64,000 nucleotides of DNA, taken from assembly GCA_051418075.1 (NCBI GenBank), contig JBPRGG010000016.1:1-64000 (forward strand), given 5' to 3'. Under the pieces are notes generated by a model, which was given only the letters and a program-made list of their open reading frames with translations, had not been told where the DNA came from and did no database searches. The stretch is from JBPRGG01 sp051418075 (GTDB lineage: Bacteria; Bacteroidota; Bacteroidia; Cytophagales; Cyclobacteriaceae). The position numbers and the translations under genes were made by a program. Numbering within the stretch: position 1 is the stretch's first letter; every line of letters starts with the position of its first letter. Below, piece after piece: positions 36,239-46,336 of this stretch.

Positions 36239-37084
36239 ATGGAATCTACCAATTTTTCATCCCTGGCCCGTCCATTGGATATCAAAAATAAAACCAATTT
36301 ATATATTCTGATATTGACCCTTTTCACCATTGTGGCAGGCACTTTTATTAAAATGCCTGAAGGTATAGCTATACTCAACAGCTTTCTGTGGAGCCTTTCA
36401 GCCGGTTTCATGGTATTTATCAGTTGGGCCATCTCCCGTGAATTAGACCCTGATTATCCGATAGCCGCATTTATATCGGTAGGAATAGTGGGCCTGGCTA
36501 TTATTTTTATTCAGGAATTATATCCTGATTTTCTGCTACTTTTGTTTTTACTGCTGGTATTCCGGCTGATCAACCGAACTGTAGGGCCTCCGGCGAAATG
36601 GATTGATTCAATATTGATAGCAGGAGTAGGTATTTGGTTAAGTTTTGAGCTAAGTTATATCATTAGTTTTGTTTTAGCCATTGCCTTTTGGCTGGATAGT
36701 AGCTTACCTGACCCGCTAAGAAGACAAAAGTTATTTGCCGGCTTGTCTTTAGCCACAGGCATCCTGAGCTTTTGGCTGGCCCCGTCAAATCCTATCAATG
36801 GTTTTTATATAGAGGAATACCTGATTTATGAAGTTGTGATCATTTTACTCTTTATTCCCGTGATTCTTCTGACCAGGTCCGTGAGATCTGATAAAGACCT
36901 TGAACCCACACCTTTACACCTACTCCGGGTCAGGGCAGTCCAGATTTTCGCCCTGGTGGTATTCCTGGTGTTGGTAATCTGGGAAGGTTATTCCATACTC
37001 CTAATGATCATGCCTTTAGCAGCCAGCTTTGTGGGCATATCCCTTTACCGTTTATTTCACTTTGCTACTAAAGGAAGAACATGA
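36239..37084 (+). CDS. Uncharacterised polytopic membrane protein
   Basis: A 281-aa protein with about eight hydrophobic helices and short loops, including a basic loop (LPDPLRRQK). No channel or transporter motif is recognised and no soluble domain is present. Divergently transcribed from the cystathionine enzyme gene, it stands alone. Function unknown; sequence quality (long clean helices) supports a real gene. Confidence 0.72.
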   Translation: MESTNFSSLARPLDIKNKTNLYILILTLFTIVAGTFIKMPEGIAILNSFLWSLSAGFMVFISWAISRELDPDYPIAAFISVGIVGLAIIFIQELYPDFLLLLFLLLVFRLINRTVGPPAKWIDSILIAGVGIWLSFELSYIISFVLAIAFWLDSSLPDPLRRQKLFAGLSLATGILSFWLAPSNPINGFYIEEYLIYEVVIILLFIPVILLTRSVRSDKDLEPTPLHLLRVRAVQIFALVVFLVLVIWEGYSILLMIMPLAASFVGISLYRLFHFATKGRT

Positions 37085-37253
37085 GCCTGTTCATTAATGA
37101 ACAACGATATGTCCGGTTTAGTTACATCAATTCGTTGATCCTGATGATTTTATGCCCAGAAAACTTGGTTCTTTTGAGGAAAAAATCCACAATTAACATA
37201 TTGACAGATAAACATGATCAGTGCCTAGGCTGCTGCTTACCCTGTTCAATAAT

Positions 37254-37289
37254 AAAAATCCTCCACCCAGGAAAATATCCAGGATTTTT
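37254..37289 (+). terminator. Possible terminator in the gap after the polytopic protein gene
   Basis: AAAAATCCT (37254-37262) and AGGATTTTT (37281-37289) are a perfect 9-bp pair around an 18-base loop. T or A runs at both ends make it usable on either strand. The rest of the 300-bp gap 37085-37384 holds nothing convincing. Confidence 0.5.
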
Positions 37290-37384
37290 CTTAAGAAGCA
37301 AGTTTCTGGCACAATATTTTCTCTTTTTCAAATCATGGAGCAAGTGAGGAAGCCAAATTTTTAAAAACAAAGAACATAAAACCC

Positions 37385-37585
37385 ATGTACAAACCTCTTG
37401 GCATATTTTGGATCATCATAGGAGTTACCGGAACTTTGGTTTTTTCGGTTAAAGCCCTTCAGAAAATGAATTATCAGCAGATGATGAACAATGCAAATAC
37501 ACCAGACCTTTTCACCCCAATCGTTATTTCTGCTTTGGTTCTGTTTTTAGGGATCTTAATGTCTGCCCAATCAAAAAAAGCCTAA
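37385..37585 (+). CDS. Small two-helix membrane protein (66 aa)
   Basis: A 66-aa protein with two hydrophobic segments (about 5-25 and 46-62), a charged loop and a basic tail. No family is recognised. Its stop overlaps the last codons of the agmatine deiminase gene on the opposite strand by 4 bp. Length and hydropathy are sensible for a small membrane protein, but homologs would be needed for certainty. Confidence 0.6.
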   Translation: MYKPLGIFWIIIGVTGTLVFSVKALQKMNYQQMMNNANTPDLFTPIVISALVLFLGILMSAQSKKA

Positions 37586-38640
37586 ACGAACGGTTCTTGC
37601 TGACTCAGGCAATGAAAACTGCCCAAACCCCAGATAATTTCTGTGGAATCAATCCCTATCACTTCCCGGTCTGTCACTACTTGTTTTAGCATTTCCAATA
37701 CATATTGATCCTGTTTACTTTGATAGGTAGGAAGGATCAAAGCTTGATTGGCAAAATAGAAGTTGGCATAAGAGGCAGGCAACCTTAAACCTTCCGAAAA
37801 AACAGGTTTTGGCATGGGAATTTCGATAATATTGAGCTGTTTGCCATTCAACAAACGCTGGCATTTTAGGTGATCTATGTTCTTTTTCAGCGTTTGATAA
37901 TTATCATCTGATTTCTGATCTTCATAAACTGTAATCACTGTATCAGCATTAACAAACCGGGTGATGTCATCTACATGTCCGTCTGTATCATCACCGGCTA
38001 TTCCTTCATGCAACCATATGATTTGATCTGCCCCATAAAAATCTACCAGATACTTTTCAATATCAAGTTTGGCCAGGTGTGGATTTCGGTTTTTGTTCAA
38101 CAGGCAGGAGGCTGTAGTAATGATGGTACCAGTGCCATTGAATTCCACCGAACCGCCTTCCATGATTATTCCGGGAGATACCACGGGAAGATCCAGGCTT
38201 TTTCCCATCCGTAATGGAACCAGGTTATCCTGATCAAAAGGAGGATATTTTCCTCCCCAGGCATTGTACTCCCAATTGATCAGGATCTTAGGCGCTTCTG
38301 CCTTACTATTGACTAAAAAAGCAGGTCCATGATCCCTGCACCAGCAATCATTGGTGGGATGATGAAAGAATTCCAGCTGATCTGAATTGATTTGATATTG
38401 ATCCGCCATCAACCTTGCCTGATCCTGTTCCTTTTGACTATTCAGGTTTATTCGCACTTTTTCAGATTGGCTGACCACTTTGATAAACTCGAGATAAGCC
38501 GGCAGGATCTTATTTAATCTCTCACCCGGCCAGGTTTCAAGATTATGAGGCCAACTTAACCAGGTGGCATGGTGCTTTTCCCATTCAGCCGGAAACCTGT
38601 ATCCCCTGGCTTTGGGAGATTGATCCGATCTAATCTTCAT
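37582..38640 (-). CDS. aguA: Agmatine deiminase
   Basis: Hydrolyses agmatine to N-carbamoylputrescine and ammonia, the first step of the two-step agmatine to putrescine route. The 352-aa protein belongs to the guanidino-modifying PAD family: NDCWCRDHGPAF, EGGSVEFNGTGT, GDDTDGHVDDITRF and a C-terminal GSFHCLSQQEP with catalytic Cys344. Its gene overlaps aguB by 11 bp, and aguB is transcribed first. The product enters polyamine biosynthesis. Confidence 0.94.
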   Translation of the reverse strand: MKIRSDQSPKARGYRFPAEWEKHHATWLSWPHNLETWPGERLNKILPAYLEFIKVVSQSEKVRINLNSQKEQDQARLMADQYQINSDQLEFFHHPTNDCWCRDHGPAFLVNSKAEAPKILINWEYNAWGGKYPPFDQDNLVPLRMGKSLDLPVVSPGIIMEGGSVEFNGTGTIITTASCLLNKNRNPHLAKLDIEKYLVDFYGADQIIWLHEGIAGDDTDGHVDDITRFVNADTVITVYEDQKSDDNYQTLKKNIDHLKCQRLLNGKQLNIIEIPMPKPVFSEGLRLPASYANFYFANQALILPTYQSKQDQYVLEMLKQVVTDREVIGIDSTEIIWGLGSFHCLSQQEPFV

Positions 38641-39511
38641 GATCTATAAAACGATTGAGAATTGGGGCATAGGTTTCAATCCGCCTGTCCCGCAGAAATG
38701 GCCAATGGGTTCTGTAATACTCAGAACTATTTAGATCAATTTCCTGAACATGCACTACTTCTGATTGTTGATCAGCCTGATAAACAACTGTTCCAAAGGG
38801 GTTGCAGATAAAAGAAGATCCCCAGAAAGTGGCATCTCCTTCTTTACCCACCCGGTTAACCGCCACTACATGTACGCCATTAGCAATGGCATGGCTTTTT
38901 TGAATGGTCTGCCAGGCCTGAAACTGCTCCTCTCCTTCCTCAGCAGGTTCACTTTCGGCATACCCAATGGCGGTAGGATAAAACAAGATTTCTGCTCCCA
39001 TCAAACTGGTTATTCTGGCCGCTTCGGGATACCACTGATCCCAGCAGATCAAGGTGCCTATTTTAGCATATTTGGTATCAAACACCTTATAGCCTGAATC
39101 ACCTGGCGTGAAATAAAATTTTTCATAATACCCCGGATCATCGGGAATATGGTTTTTCCTGTATTTCCCCAGGTATTTCCCATCTGCATCTATCAGGGCA
39201 ATGGTATTATGATAAATACCACTGGTCCTTTTTTCAAATAAGGAAGCCACTATTACTACCTGTAATTCAGCGCCCAATTTCTGAAGCATCCTGGTGGTTT
39301 CTCCTTCCGGTATGGCTTCGGCCAGGCTAAACCTTTGCCAATCTTCTGTATCACAAAAATACAGGGAAGAAAATAATTCCTGCAAGCAAATGATCTGAGC
39401 TCCCTTAGCCGCTGCCTGTCTGATATGATTCACTGCCTTTTCCAGGTTCTCCTGTTTATCAGCAGTACAGGAGGATTGAATAATCCCTATTTTTACTTTT
39501 TTAGCGTTCAT
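38630..39511 (-). CDS. aguB: N-carbamoylputrescine amidase
   Basis: Converts N-carbamoylputrescine to putrescine, CO2 and ammonia. The 293-aa nitrilase-superfamily protein has the catalytic triad Glu45 (CLQELFSS), Lys119 (YRKNHIPDD) and Cys156 (LICWDQWYPEAAR). The Trp-Asp-Gln-Trp-Tyr-Pro segment after the cysteine is characteristic of this amidase group. It is the promoter-proximal gene of a two-gene operon with aguA. Confidence 0.93.
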   Translation of the reverse strand: MNAKKVKIGIIQSSCTADKQENLEKAVNHIRQAAAKGAQIICLQELFSSLYFCDTEDWQRFSLAEAIPEGETTRMLQKLGAELQVVIVASLFEKRTSGIYHNTIALIDADGKYLGKYRKNHIPDDPGYYEKFYFTPGDSGYKVFDTKYAKIGTLICWDQWYPEAARITSLMGAEILFYPTAIGYAESEPAEEGEEQFQAWQTIQKSHAIANGVHVVAVNRVGKEGDATFWGSSFICNPFGTVVYQADQQSEVVHVQEIDLNSSEYYRTHWPFLRDRRIETYAPILNRFIDHED

Positions 39512-39694
39512 CTATAGCATTAATAACTCTGGAAAACAATCGCTAAATTACAGAAGTTCAACTATTTCATAAATTATTTAAAAAGTTTTTCCATATTTTA
39601 TCAGCAGAGGTTGCACAGCCATTAACCGCAGGACCCGATGAATTTCAGGTATACCAATTGTCCTTTCCTCAGGATTAAGATACTTTGAACTGGA

Positions 39695-40576
39695 TTATTC
39701 AAACAGATTGGAAGAAAGGTAGCGATCGCCCCTGTCACAAATAATACAAACCACCAGGCCCTCATCTATTTGTTCCACCAGTTTTTTAGCAGCTGCAATG
39801 GCACCTCCACTACTCATTCCCGAAAAAATGCCCTCTTCCCGGGCCAGTCTTTTAGCCATTTCGGTAGCCTCTGCCTGGGTTACATCAATAACCTGGTCTA
39901 CCCGGTCTGGTTCAAATATTTTAGGTAAATAAGCTTCAGGCCACCTCCTGATACCTGGTATACATGAATCACCTTCCGGTTGAACCCCCACAATCCTGAT
40001 GTCAGGATTCTGTTGTTTTAAAAAACGGGATACCCCCATGATAGTACCGGTAGTGCCCATGGAAGAAATAAAATGGGTGATTTTTCCTTTGGTATCCATC
40101 CAAACTTCAGGGCCGGTGGTAAGGTAATGAGCCTGGTAGTTATCCGGATTAGCAAACTGATTGAGCATCAGATAGCCCCCCTGTTCCACTTTATCCCGGG
40201 CGTAATCAATGGCACCTTCCATAGACTTTTCCCGGGGAGTGAGGGTCACTTTGGCCCCGTATGCCTGCATGGTCAAAATCCTTTCCCGGGTAGCATTTTC
40301 TGGCATCACCAATTCAATTTGATAACCAAACATGCTGGCTATCATGGCTAATGCAATACCTGTATTGCCACTGGTAGGCTCTATTAATTTCATGCCAGGC
40401 TGCAATTCCTTTCGTTCTATGGCATTTTTTATCATACTATAGGCTGCCCGGTCTTTAACACTACCACCAGGATTATTTCCTTCTAGTTTACCATATACTT
40501 TCACACCCGGCTTATTAATAATTGAATTAATTTCTACCTGGGGTGTATTTCCAATTAGGTCTAAAATTGTTGCCAT
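39695..40576 (-). CDS. cysM: Cysteine synthase B (O-acetylserine sulfhydrylase, CysM type)
   Basis: A 293-aa PLP enzyme making L-cysteine from O-acetyl-L-serine and sulfide or thiosulfate. PLP is bound by Lys41 (GGSVKDRAA); the substrate loop PTSGNTGIALA and the phosphate-binding glycines SSMGTTGTIMG are present. The segment IPGIRRWPEAYLPKIF is the diagnostic CysM block, which argues for type B rather than CysK. Single-gene unit; the 219-bp gap upstream leads to a small divergent gene. Confidence 0.93.
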   Translation of the reverse strand: MATILDLIGNTPQVEINSIINKPGVKVYGKLEGNNPGGSVKDRAAYSMIKNAIERKELQPGMKLIEPTSGNTGIALAMIASMFGYQIELVMPENATRERILTMQAYGAKVTLTPREKSMEGAIDYARDKVEQGGYLMLNQFANPDNYQAHYLTTGPEVWMDTKGKITHFISSMGTTGTIMGVSRFLKQQNPDIRIVGVQPEGDSCIPGIRRWPEAYLPKIFEPDRVDQVIDVTQAEATEMAKRLAREEGIFSGMSSGGAIAAAKKLVEQIDEGLVVCIICDRGDRYLSSNLFE

Positions 40577-40795
40577 TCTAAGCTACTTTCATTCATTAAT
40601 TTTTTCTCTACAACCAGCTATAATCGTTTTAATCTAAGATTTGTTCTCTTTTTTTCCAATTTTATAAAAAAATGTTGATTAAGATGTAATAAATGAATTA
40701 AAACGACCGGTAATTTATTTGAATTATTTATAAATTTAGGTTGTTAACAATTATATAATATTTTTTTAACATTACAATAATATAAATTTAGCAGG

Positions 40796-40933
40796 ATGAA
40801 GACAGAGTTTGAAAAGAGAACTAAATACAGTATCAATAGTTGGCTTTTTGGCAAACCGAAGCCTAAATATAGATTGTTTTACTTTTTAATCTTGATATTT
40901 ATTATCATTATGGGTTTTATATTTCAGGTTTAA
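40796..40933 (+). CDS. Small single-span membrane protein (45 aa)
   Basis: A 45-codon frame starting MKTEFEKRTKYSIN, with a basic soluble N-terminal half (GKPKPKYR) and one hydrophobic helix (residues 28-44, FYFLILIFIIIMGFIF). A GCAGG stretch sits directly before the ATG. No family is recognised. The positive-inside charge distribution and clean helix are the support; it could also be chance in AT-rich DNA. Confidence 0.45.
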   Translation: MKTEFEKRTKYSINSWLFGKPKPKYRLFYFLILIFIIIMGFIFQV

Positions 40934-41093
40934 CCCTTAAACCAAGCAGGTTGGGTGGGATCAAGCTTAGATCAGCCCACCTGATTTACCATCCCGGCCT
41001 TTTTTACCATAATTATTACTTCCATTAATTTTTAATATAATTTTACTTTTTACAGTGGGCCTTTTTTAAGTAATTGAGGAAAAAGAGGTAAAA

Positions 41094-42038
41094 ATGCTTT
41101 CGTTGATAAAATCATGGATTAGAAATTATTTTGGCTTTTCCAGGACCGAAACTAACGGTTTTGTTGTACTTTCCCTGCTTATGCTGGCTTTCATTGCGGC
41201 TCCATTTCTTTACCCTTATTTTGTAACCAAAAAATATACCCAGGCCATACCAGATCAACAATTACTGGACAGTGTTGTGGCCCAAATGAGGCAAAAACCT
41301 GCTTCATCTGATCAACCTGGAAAACCGGTCCAGCCTGAACTTCAACTGGCTGTATTTGATCCTAATACAATTGGTTTGCCGGAGCTTCTTCAATTTGGTT
41401 TGCCGGAGTGGCTGGCTCAGCGAATCATCAACTACCGGGAAAAGGTGCGGCCTTTTTCTGTTAAATCAGACCTGCAGAAGATCTATGGGCTTGATCCGGA
41501 ATTGTATCAAAAATTACATCCTTATGTAAGTTTGCCAGATGAAATCAAGCAGGCAATTAACACCGCCGGAAAAGCTGAACTAGCTGAAGTAGTTGAAAAA
41601 AAGCCAAGTCCAAAACATGAAAAACCACAAGTCTCTATAACTACTTTTGATTTGAACCAGGCTGATACAATCCAGCTGAAAAAGATTAAAGGAATTGGCA
41701 GCAAGCTTTCCAGCCGAATAATAAAATACAGAGAAATCCTGGGAGGTTTTATCAGTCTTGATCAGCTTCAGGATATTTATGGGCTCAATCCATATGTAAT
41801 TGACCAATTAAGATCCTACTCCTATATCGAAACAGGGTATAAGCCTCAATTGATCCCCATCAATTTTATTGAATTCAAAACCCTGCTAAAGCATCCGTAT
41901 ATTGATTATGAGACGACTAAAAAGATTATAAACCATCGCAGTAATAATGGCCCCTTCCGGCAAAAAGAAGATCTGCTTAATCAACAGCTAGTAACTGACT
42001 CAATTTATCACAAGTTGGTCCCCTACTTATCCTTTTAG
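41094..42038 (+). CDS. Helix-hairpin-helix protein with N-terminal membrane anchor (ComEA-like)
   Basis: A 314-aa protein with one membrane segment (about 20-42), then three tandem HhH/ComEA-type modules (about 95-140, 175-230 and 245-312). The central copy shows the clear KIKGIGSKLSSRIIKYRE hairpin. Such proteins bind DNA non-specifically at the cell surface and take part in DNA uptake in competent bacteria; in Bacteroidota the role is mostly inferred. No other competence gene is adjacent. Confidence 0.83.
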   Translation: MLSLIKSWIRNYFGFSRTETNGFVVLSLLMLAFIAAPFLYPYFVTKKYTQAIPDQQLLDSVVAQMRQKPASSDQPGKPVQPELQLAVFDPNTIGLPELLQFGLPEWLAQRIINYREKVRPFSVKSDLQKIYGLDPELYQKLHPYVSLPDEIKQAINTAGKAELAEVVEKKPSPKHEKPQVSITTFDLNQADTIQLKKIKGIGSKLSSRIIKYREILGGFISLDQLQDIYGLNPYVIDQLRSYSYIETGYKPQLIPINFIEFKTLLKHPYIDYETTKKIINHRSNNGPFRQKEDLLNQQLVTDSIYHKLVPYLSF

Positions 42039-42160
42039 AAAACCTGGCCTTCAATTAACCTCTGTATTGCCATTGTACGGAAATGCTCCTGCATCCGGAA
42101 GTAAGAAAATCGCCTTCTTATGACATCATTTGTTCAATTATTTTTTAATATTTGTAGTAA

Positions 42161-45100
42161 ATGCACAAAATCCTCCAATCATATCTCCGACGACTGACCA
42201 ACTTGTCCAGCAACAATCGCAGTTTACTGTTACTTCGGCTTTCTGAACAATTTATCGATGTTCACCAGTTTGATTTCTTATTGAACCAACCTTCATTTTC
42301 AGTAATTCAGCAATTGATTGATGCCAGGAATAGCATCAAAGTTTGTAGGCTCCTGGATAGCAGGGATAATCAAAATAACGAAGTAAGCCATAAGCTAAAA
42401 AAAATTCAGCGAACCGATCAATTCATCTTTGAAGAACGCGGTTCAAAAGATCTTTATATAGGCTGGCCGTTTATCAGAGGGAAATTCTATGATGATACAC
42501 CGGTAAGGTGTCCCCTGATTTTTTTCCCTGTGTCACTGCAACTATATAATGATGAATGGGCAATCAAAATCAGGCAGGAAGTAAATGTCACTTTCAACAA
42601 ATCATTTTTACTGGCTTTTTCCTATTTCAACCAGGTTCCACTGGATGAACAGCTAATTGAACATGTATTTGATGATTTTGACAAAGACAGCCGGGTCTTC
42701 AGAACTTCATTATACCAACTCCTTAAAGAAAGTCCATTGGAGTTGAATTTTAATCAGGAAAACTTTCTGGATAAACTGATCGCATTTGAGAACTATAATA
42801 AGGCTCAATTTGAAAAAAATTATAAGACCGGTGAGCTTAAGCTCTTCCCGGAAGCTGTTTTAGGGATTTTTCCCCAGGCTGGCTCTCAATTGGTACCTGA
42901 CTATCTGAACCTGATTCAGAATAATAAAATAGAAGATATAGAGGCCTTTTTTCTGCACAGGACCCAGGAGGATGATAAAGTACAGTCTTCACATTCCAAA
43001 TATTTCTTTTTCCTTAATAAAATAAAGGAAGAGCAAACCTTCACGCCATTTGAACTGGATGCCTATCAGGAAAATGCCCTAAAAGCCATCAAAAAAGGCA
43101 ATTCCCTGGTAATTCAGGGCCCTCCCGGAACGGGAAAGTCACAACTCATCTGTAATCTTATTGCAGATTTTATCGCACGAGGCAAAAATGTGTTGCTGGT
43201 TTGCCAGAAAAGAGTGGCTCTGGATGTGGTTTATAATCGATTGAAGGAAAAAAAACTTCATGATTTTATTGGTCTGGTCCATGATTTTAAAAATGACAGA
43301 AAATACATCTATGAGCAGATAGCCAATCAGATAGATAATCTTTATGACTATAAAACTAAAAACAACAGTCTTGATGCCATTCAACTAGAAAGGCAGTTTC
43401 AGCAAGCCAGTCGCAGGATAGACCAGGTGGCTGAAGAATTGGAAGAATTCAAAGCTGCATTATTTGATGAATCTGAATGTAACCTTTCGGTCAAGGAGTT
43501 GTACCTTACCAGTGATTTTTATCAGCCAAGTATTAACCTGAAACAGGAATATAAACATTTCCCCTTCGAACAGGTAAATCAGTTTATACCACGGCTTAAA
43601 ACATACGCGGCTTATGCTGCCAAATTCAATAAAGAAGAATATCCCTGGAAAACCCGGGTCCGGTTTAAGAACTACAGTATCTCTGACCAAAAAATCATCC
43701 GGGAAATAATAGAAGAGGTTCCCCGGTTTCAGGATCAGCTATCGGCAGAAGCCAAAAAGATCTTGCAGGCTGATCTGTCGCTTGAAGCATTTGAAGCCAT
43801 TCTTTCCTGGGAAGAAAAGATTAAGGAGCTGCTGAGACACCTCAGACAGGAAAAGGTCTACGATTATTTCCGTTTCATGATCAGTTTCAAAGATAAGGAA
43901 ACTGACTATCTATGGATAGGTACTATGGAACGGGTGGTGATGGAATGCTTCAGAGGAGCCGGTCCGGAAGTTACCCTCAGCACTGCCGACCTGGGACAGG
44001 TACAGGAGGCTATTCAAAAAAGAATAGAATCCAGAAAGGGGCTGATAGATTTTATGAAGTGGCAGTTATTTGCCAAAGAAAAGAAATATCTGAAAAAGAT
44101 CCTTTCAGCCAATGACCTGCAGGATAATAAAAGAGATTTTCAGGTATTAGTAGAAAAAGTGGACAACCGGCTAAACCTGGAACATAATATCACCAAACTA
44201 AAAAATTATAAAACCTTAAAAGATGTTCCGGTTGATTACGATCAGGGTACTTTTGAAGCATGGTTTACCCATCAGAAAAAGGCTGTTCTGGCCAAATTGA
44301 TTTTCAGCTCTTTAAGAAATTTCAAGGAATATTTTAACGTTTATAAGCTAAGCTATGAAGAATTAAGGATCCGGCTGGAAAACCTGCTGGGCATCCTTCG
44401 TATAATCCCGGAAACCAAACGTCGATGGCAGGCTTATCTCACTCCTTCCCAGATCCACCAGATCCTGAACGATCCGGTTTTTGGCCAAAAACTCCTGCAG
44501 ACCCTGGAGCAGGATTTTGAAGGAATATGTGATTTTGACAACCTTAATGATAGCTTAAGCCAGCCTGAGCAGGATGTGATCAATAAACTATTGGACGAAA
44601 CCAGCGACTACTCTGAGCACAACATACTCAACCTGTTCCAGAACAGTATCAGGTTGGCCTGGATAGAACATATTGAAACCAAATATCCCATCCTAAGATC
44701 TGTTTCCTCGCTGAAATTTGAAAAGCTGCAACAGGAATTTCAGGAAAATGTGAAGCTCAAACAACAGGTGAGCAATGAAATTGTATTGCTGAAAGCCAGG
44801 GAACGCACCTATCATGACCTGGAATTCAACCGGTTAAATAATATGGTGACTTACCGGGACCTTAATCACCAGGTCACTAAAAAGAAGAAGATATGGCCGG
44901 TCAGAAAGTTGATCAATCAATTTAACCATGAGCTTTTTGATTTAATCCCTTGCTGGATGGCCTCTCCCGAAGCAGTATCTGCAATATTTCCCATGGAGCA
45001 GATGTTCGATCTGGTCATATTTGATGAAGCATCCCAGTGTTTTGTTGAAAAAGGTATACCAGCTATGTACAGGGGTAAACAAGTGGTAGTTACAGGTGAT

Positions 45101-46180
45101 GACCAGCAATTAAGCCCTTATGACCTCTATCAGGTTCGCTGGGAAGAAGAACAGGAAGAGGATCCGGCATTGGAAGTGGATTCTTTACTGAACCTGACTC
45201 AGCAGTACCTTATGCAAGTACAACTAAGAGGCCATTATCGCAGTAAGAGCCTGGACCTGATTGAATTTTCTAACCAGCACTTTTATCATGGAGCCCTCAC
45301 CACATTGCCAGAAAGGCTAACTTTCAATCAAAAAGAACCATCTATTGCCTATATCAAAGTAGATGGGTGCTGGGAAAGTAACCAAAACCAGGTGGAGGCA
45401 GAAAAAATAGTGGCACTCACCCTGCAACTGATCCAAGACCAACCTAAAAAAGAAATCGGTATTGTTACATTCAATATCAAACAACAATACCTGATCATGG
45501 ACTTGCTGGATGAAGCGGTGGCTCAACATAAAACCACCATTCCTGATTCACTGATTATAAAAAATATTGAAAACATTCAGGGCGATGAAAAAGACATCCT
45601 GTTGTTTTCCATTGGCTATGCTCCGGACCAAAAAGGAAAGATGATGATGCAGTTTGGTAGTCTGAACCAGGAAAAAGGAGAAAACCGGCTGAATGTAGCA
45701 GTTACCCGGGCCAGGGAGAAAGTGATTATTGTGAGCAGTATTTTCCCCCACCAGCTTAAAGTGGATAACACCAAAAATGAAGGCCCCAAACTGTTGAAAG
45801 CTTATCTAAATTATGCTTTGAATGTATCAGAGGGGAAATTCAAACCCAGCTTACCGGCTCAGGAAAACCATCAGGTCAACTGGTATTTAAAGAAAAAACT
45901 GGTAGCGCTAATCAGGGATATTGAAACAGAATTTGAATTTAAGGAAGACCTGCCTTTTGCCGATCTCTCCATTGAAAAGCAAAATGCCTATGCCGGCCTT
46001 ATTCTTACTGACGATAACTTATACCATGAATCGGTTTCAGCCAAAGAGGCTCATGTCTACAAAACATTCAATTTCAATCAAAAAAACTGGCCTTTCAGGG
46101 ACTTCTACAGCCGGGAATTCTGGCATGACAAAGAAGTGGTAAAGGAAAGGATCATAAGATTTCTGAAAAATGTTTTGTAG
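42161..46180 (+). CDS. Large SF1 (UPF1/DNA2-like) helicase
   Basis: A 1339-aa protein with a long N-terminal region, then a split SF1 helicase core. Walker A is GPPGTGKSQL near residue 320, Walker B is VIFDEASQ near 955, motif III is VTGDDQQLSP, and the C-terminal RecA motifs are QLRGHYRSKS and VAVTRAREKVI. Between the halves lies an insertion of about 600 aa, largely helical. Related proteins in Bacteroidota are annotated as AAA or DUF4011-type helicases, and some family members sit in defence islands, but this one neighbours ribosomal genes and no nuclease domain is seen. The substrate (DNA or RNA) is unknown. Confidence 0.85.
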   Translation: MHKILQSYLRRLTNLSSNNRSLLLLRLSEQFIDVHQFDFLLNQPSFSVIQQLIDARNSIKVCRLLDSRDNQNNEVSHKLKKIQRTDQFIFEERGSKDLYIGWPFIRGKFYDDTPVRCPLIFFPVSLQLYNDEWAIKIRQEVNVTFNKSFLLAFSYFNQVPLDEQLIEHVFDDFDKDSRVFRTSLYQLLKESPLELNFNQENFLDKLIAFENYNKAQFEKNYKTGELKLFPEAVLGIFPQAGSQLVPDYLNLIQNNKIEDIEAFFLHRTQEDDKVQSSHSKYFFFLNKIKEEQTFTPFELDAYQENALKAIKKGNSLVIQGPPGTGKSQLICNLIADFIARGKNVLLVCQKRVALDVVYNRLKEKKLHDFIGLVHDFKNDRKYIYEQIANQIDNLYDYKTKNNSLDAIQLERQFQQASRRIDQVAEELEEFKAALFDESECNLSVKELYLTSDFYQPSINLKQEYKHFPFEQVNQFIPRLKTYAAYAAKFNKEEYPWKTRVRFKNYSISDQKIIREIIEEVPRFQDQLSAEAKKILQADLSLEAFEAILSWEEKIKELLRHLRQEKVYDYFRFMISFKDKETDYLWIGTMERVVMECFRGAGPEVTLSTADLGQVQEAIQKRIESRKGLIDFMKWQLFAKEKKYLKKILSANDLQDNKRDFQVLVEKVDNRLNLEHNITKLKNYKTLKDVPVDYDQGTFEAWFTHQKKAVLAKLIFSSLRNFKEYFNVYKLSYEELRIRLENLLGILRIIPETKRRWQAYLTPSQIHQILNDPVFGQKLLQTLEQDFEGICDFDNLNDSLSQPEQDVINKLLDETSDYSEHNILNLFQNSIRLAWIEHIETKYPILRSVSSLKFEKLQQEFQENVKLKQQVSNEIVLLKARERTYHDLEFNRLNNMVTYRDLNHQVTKKKKIWPVRKLINQFNHELFDLIPCWMASPEAVSAIFPMEQMFDLVIFDEASQCFVEKGIPAMYRGKQVVVTGDDQQLSPYDLYQVRWEEEQEEDPALEVDSLLNLTQQYLMQVQLRGHYRSKSLDLIEFSNQHFYHGALTTLPERLTFNQKEPSIAYIKVDGCWESNQNQVEAEKIVALTLQLIQDQPKKEIGIVTFNIKQQYLIMDLLDEAVAQHKTTIPDSLIIKNIENIQGDEKDILLFSIGYAPDQKGKMMMQFGSLNQEKGENRLNVAVTRAREKVIIVSSIFPHQLKVDNTKNEGPKLLKAYLNYALNVSEGKFKPSLPAQENHQVNWYLKKKLVALIRDIETEFEFKEDLPFADLSIEKQNAYAGLILTDDNLYHESVSAKEAHVYKTFNFNQKNWPFRDFYSREFWHDKEVVKERIIRFLKNVL

Positions 46181-46268
46181 CTGGCAGGCCGACAGCCTTC
46201 TTTTTTAGCAACTTCATCAACAGGCGGAAAGGAAAATTCGATTATTTTAAGTAAAAGATTAAGTTCTA

Positions 46269-46300
46269 TTTGAAACAATAGAATAAATCGTGTAATTTTG
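46269..46300 (+). promoter_or_regulatory. Bacteroidota promoter of the rpsF operon
   Basis: TTTG (46269-46272) and TAATTTTG (46293-46300, consensus TAnnTTTG) are 20 bp apart, the standard -33/-7 spacing. The -7 element ends 36 bp before the rpsF ATG. Confidence 0.75.
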
Positions 46301-46336
46301 CAGGCTCAAATTAAAAAAATAATTAAAAATTTACTG

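Noticed and set aside
37081..37347. 88-codon frame overlapping the end of the polytopic membrane protein gene
   Set aside because: The overlap looks like coupling, but the frame runs across a strong hairpin with T/A runs, has irregular composition and shows no family features.
42161..46180. A defence island centred on the SF1 helicase
   Set aside because: No nuclease, methyltransferase, TIR or other defence partner is nearby; neighbours are a HhH protein and the ribosomal operon.
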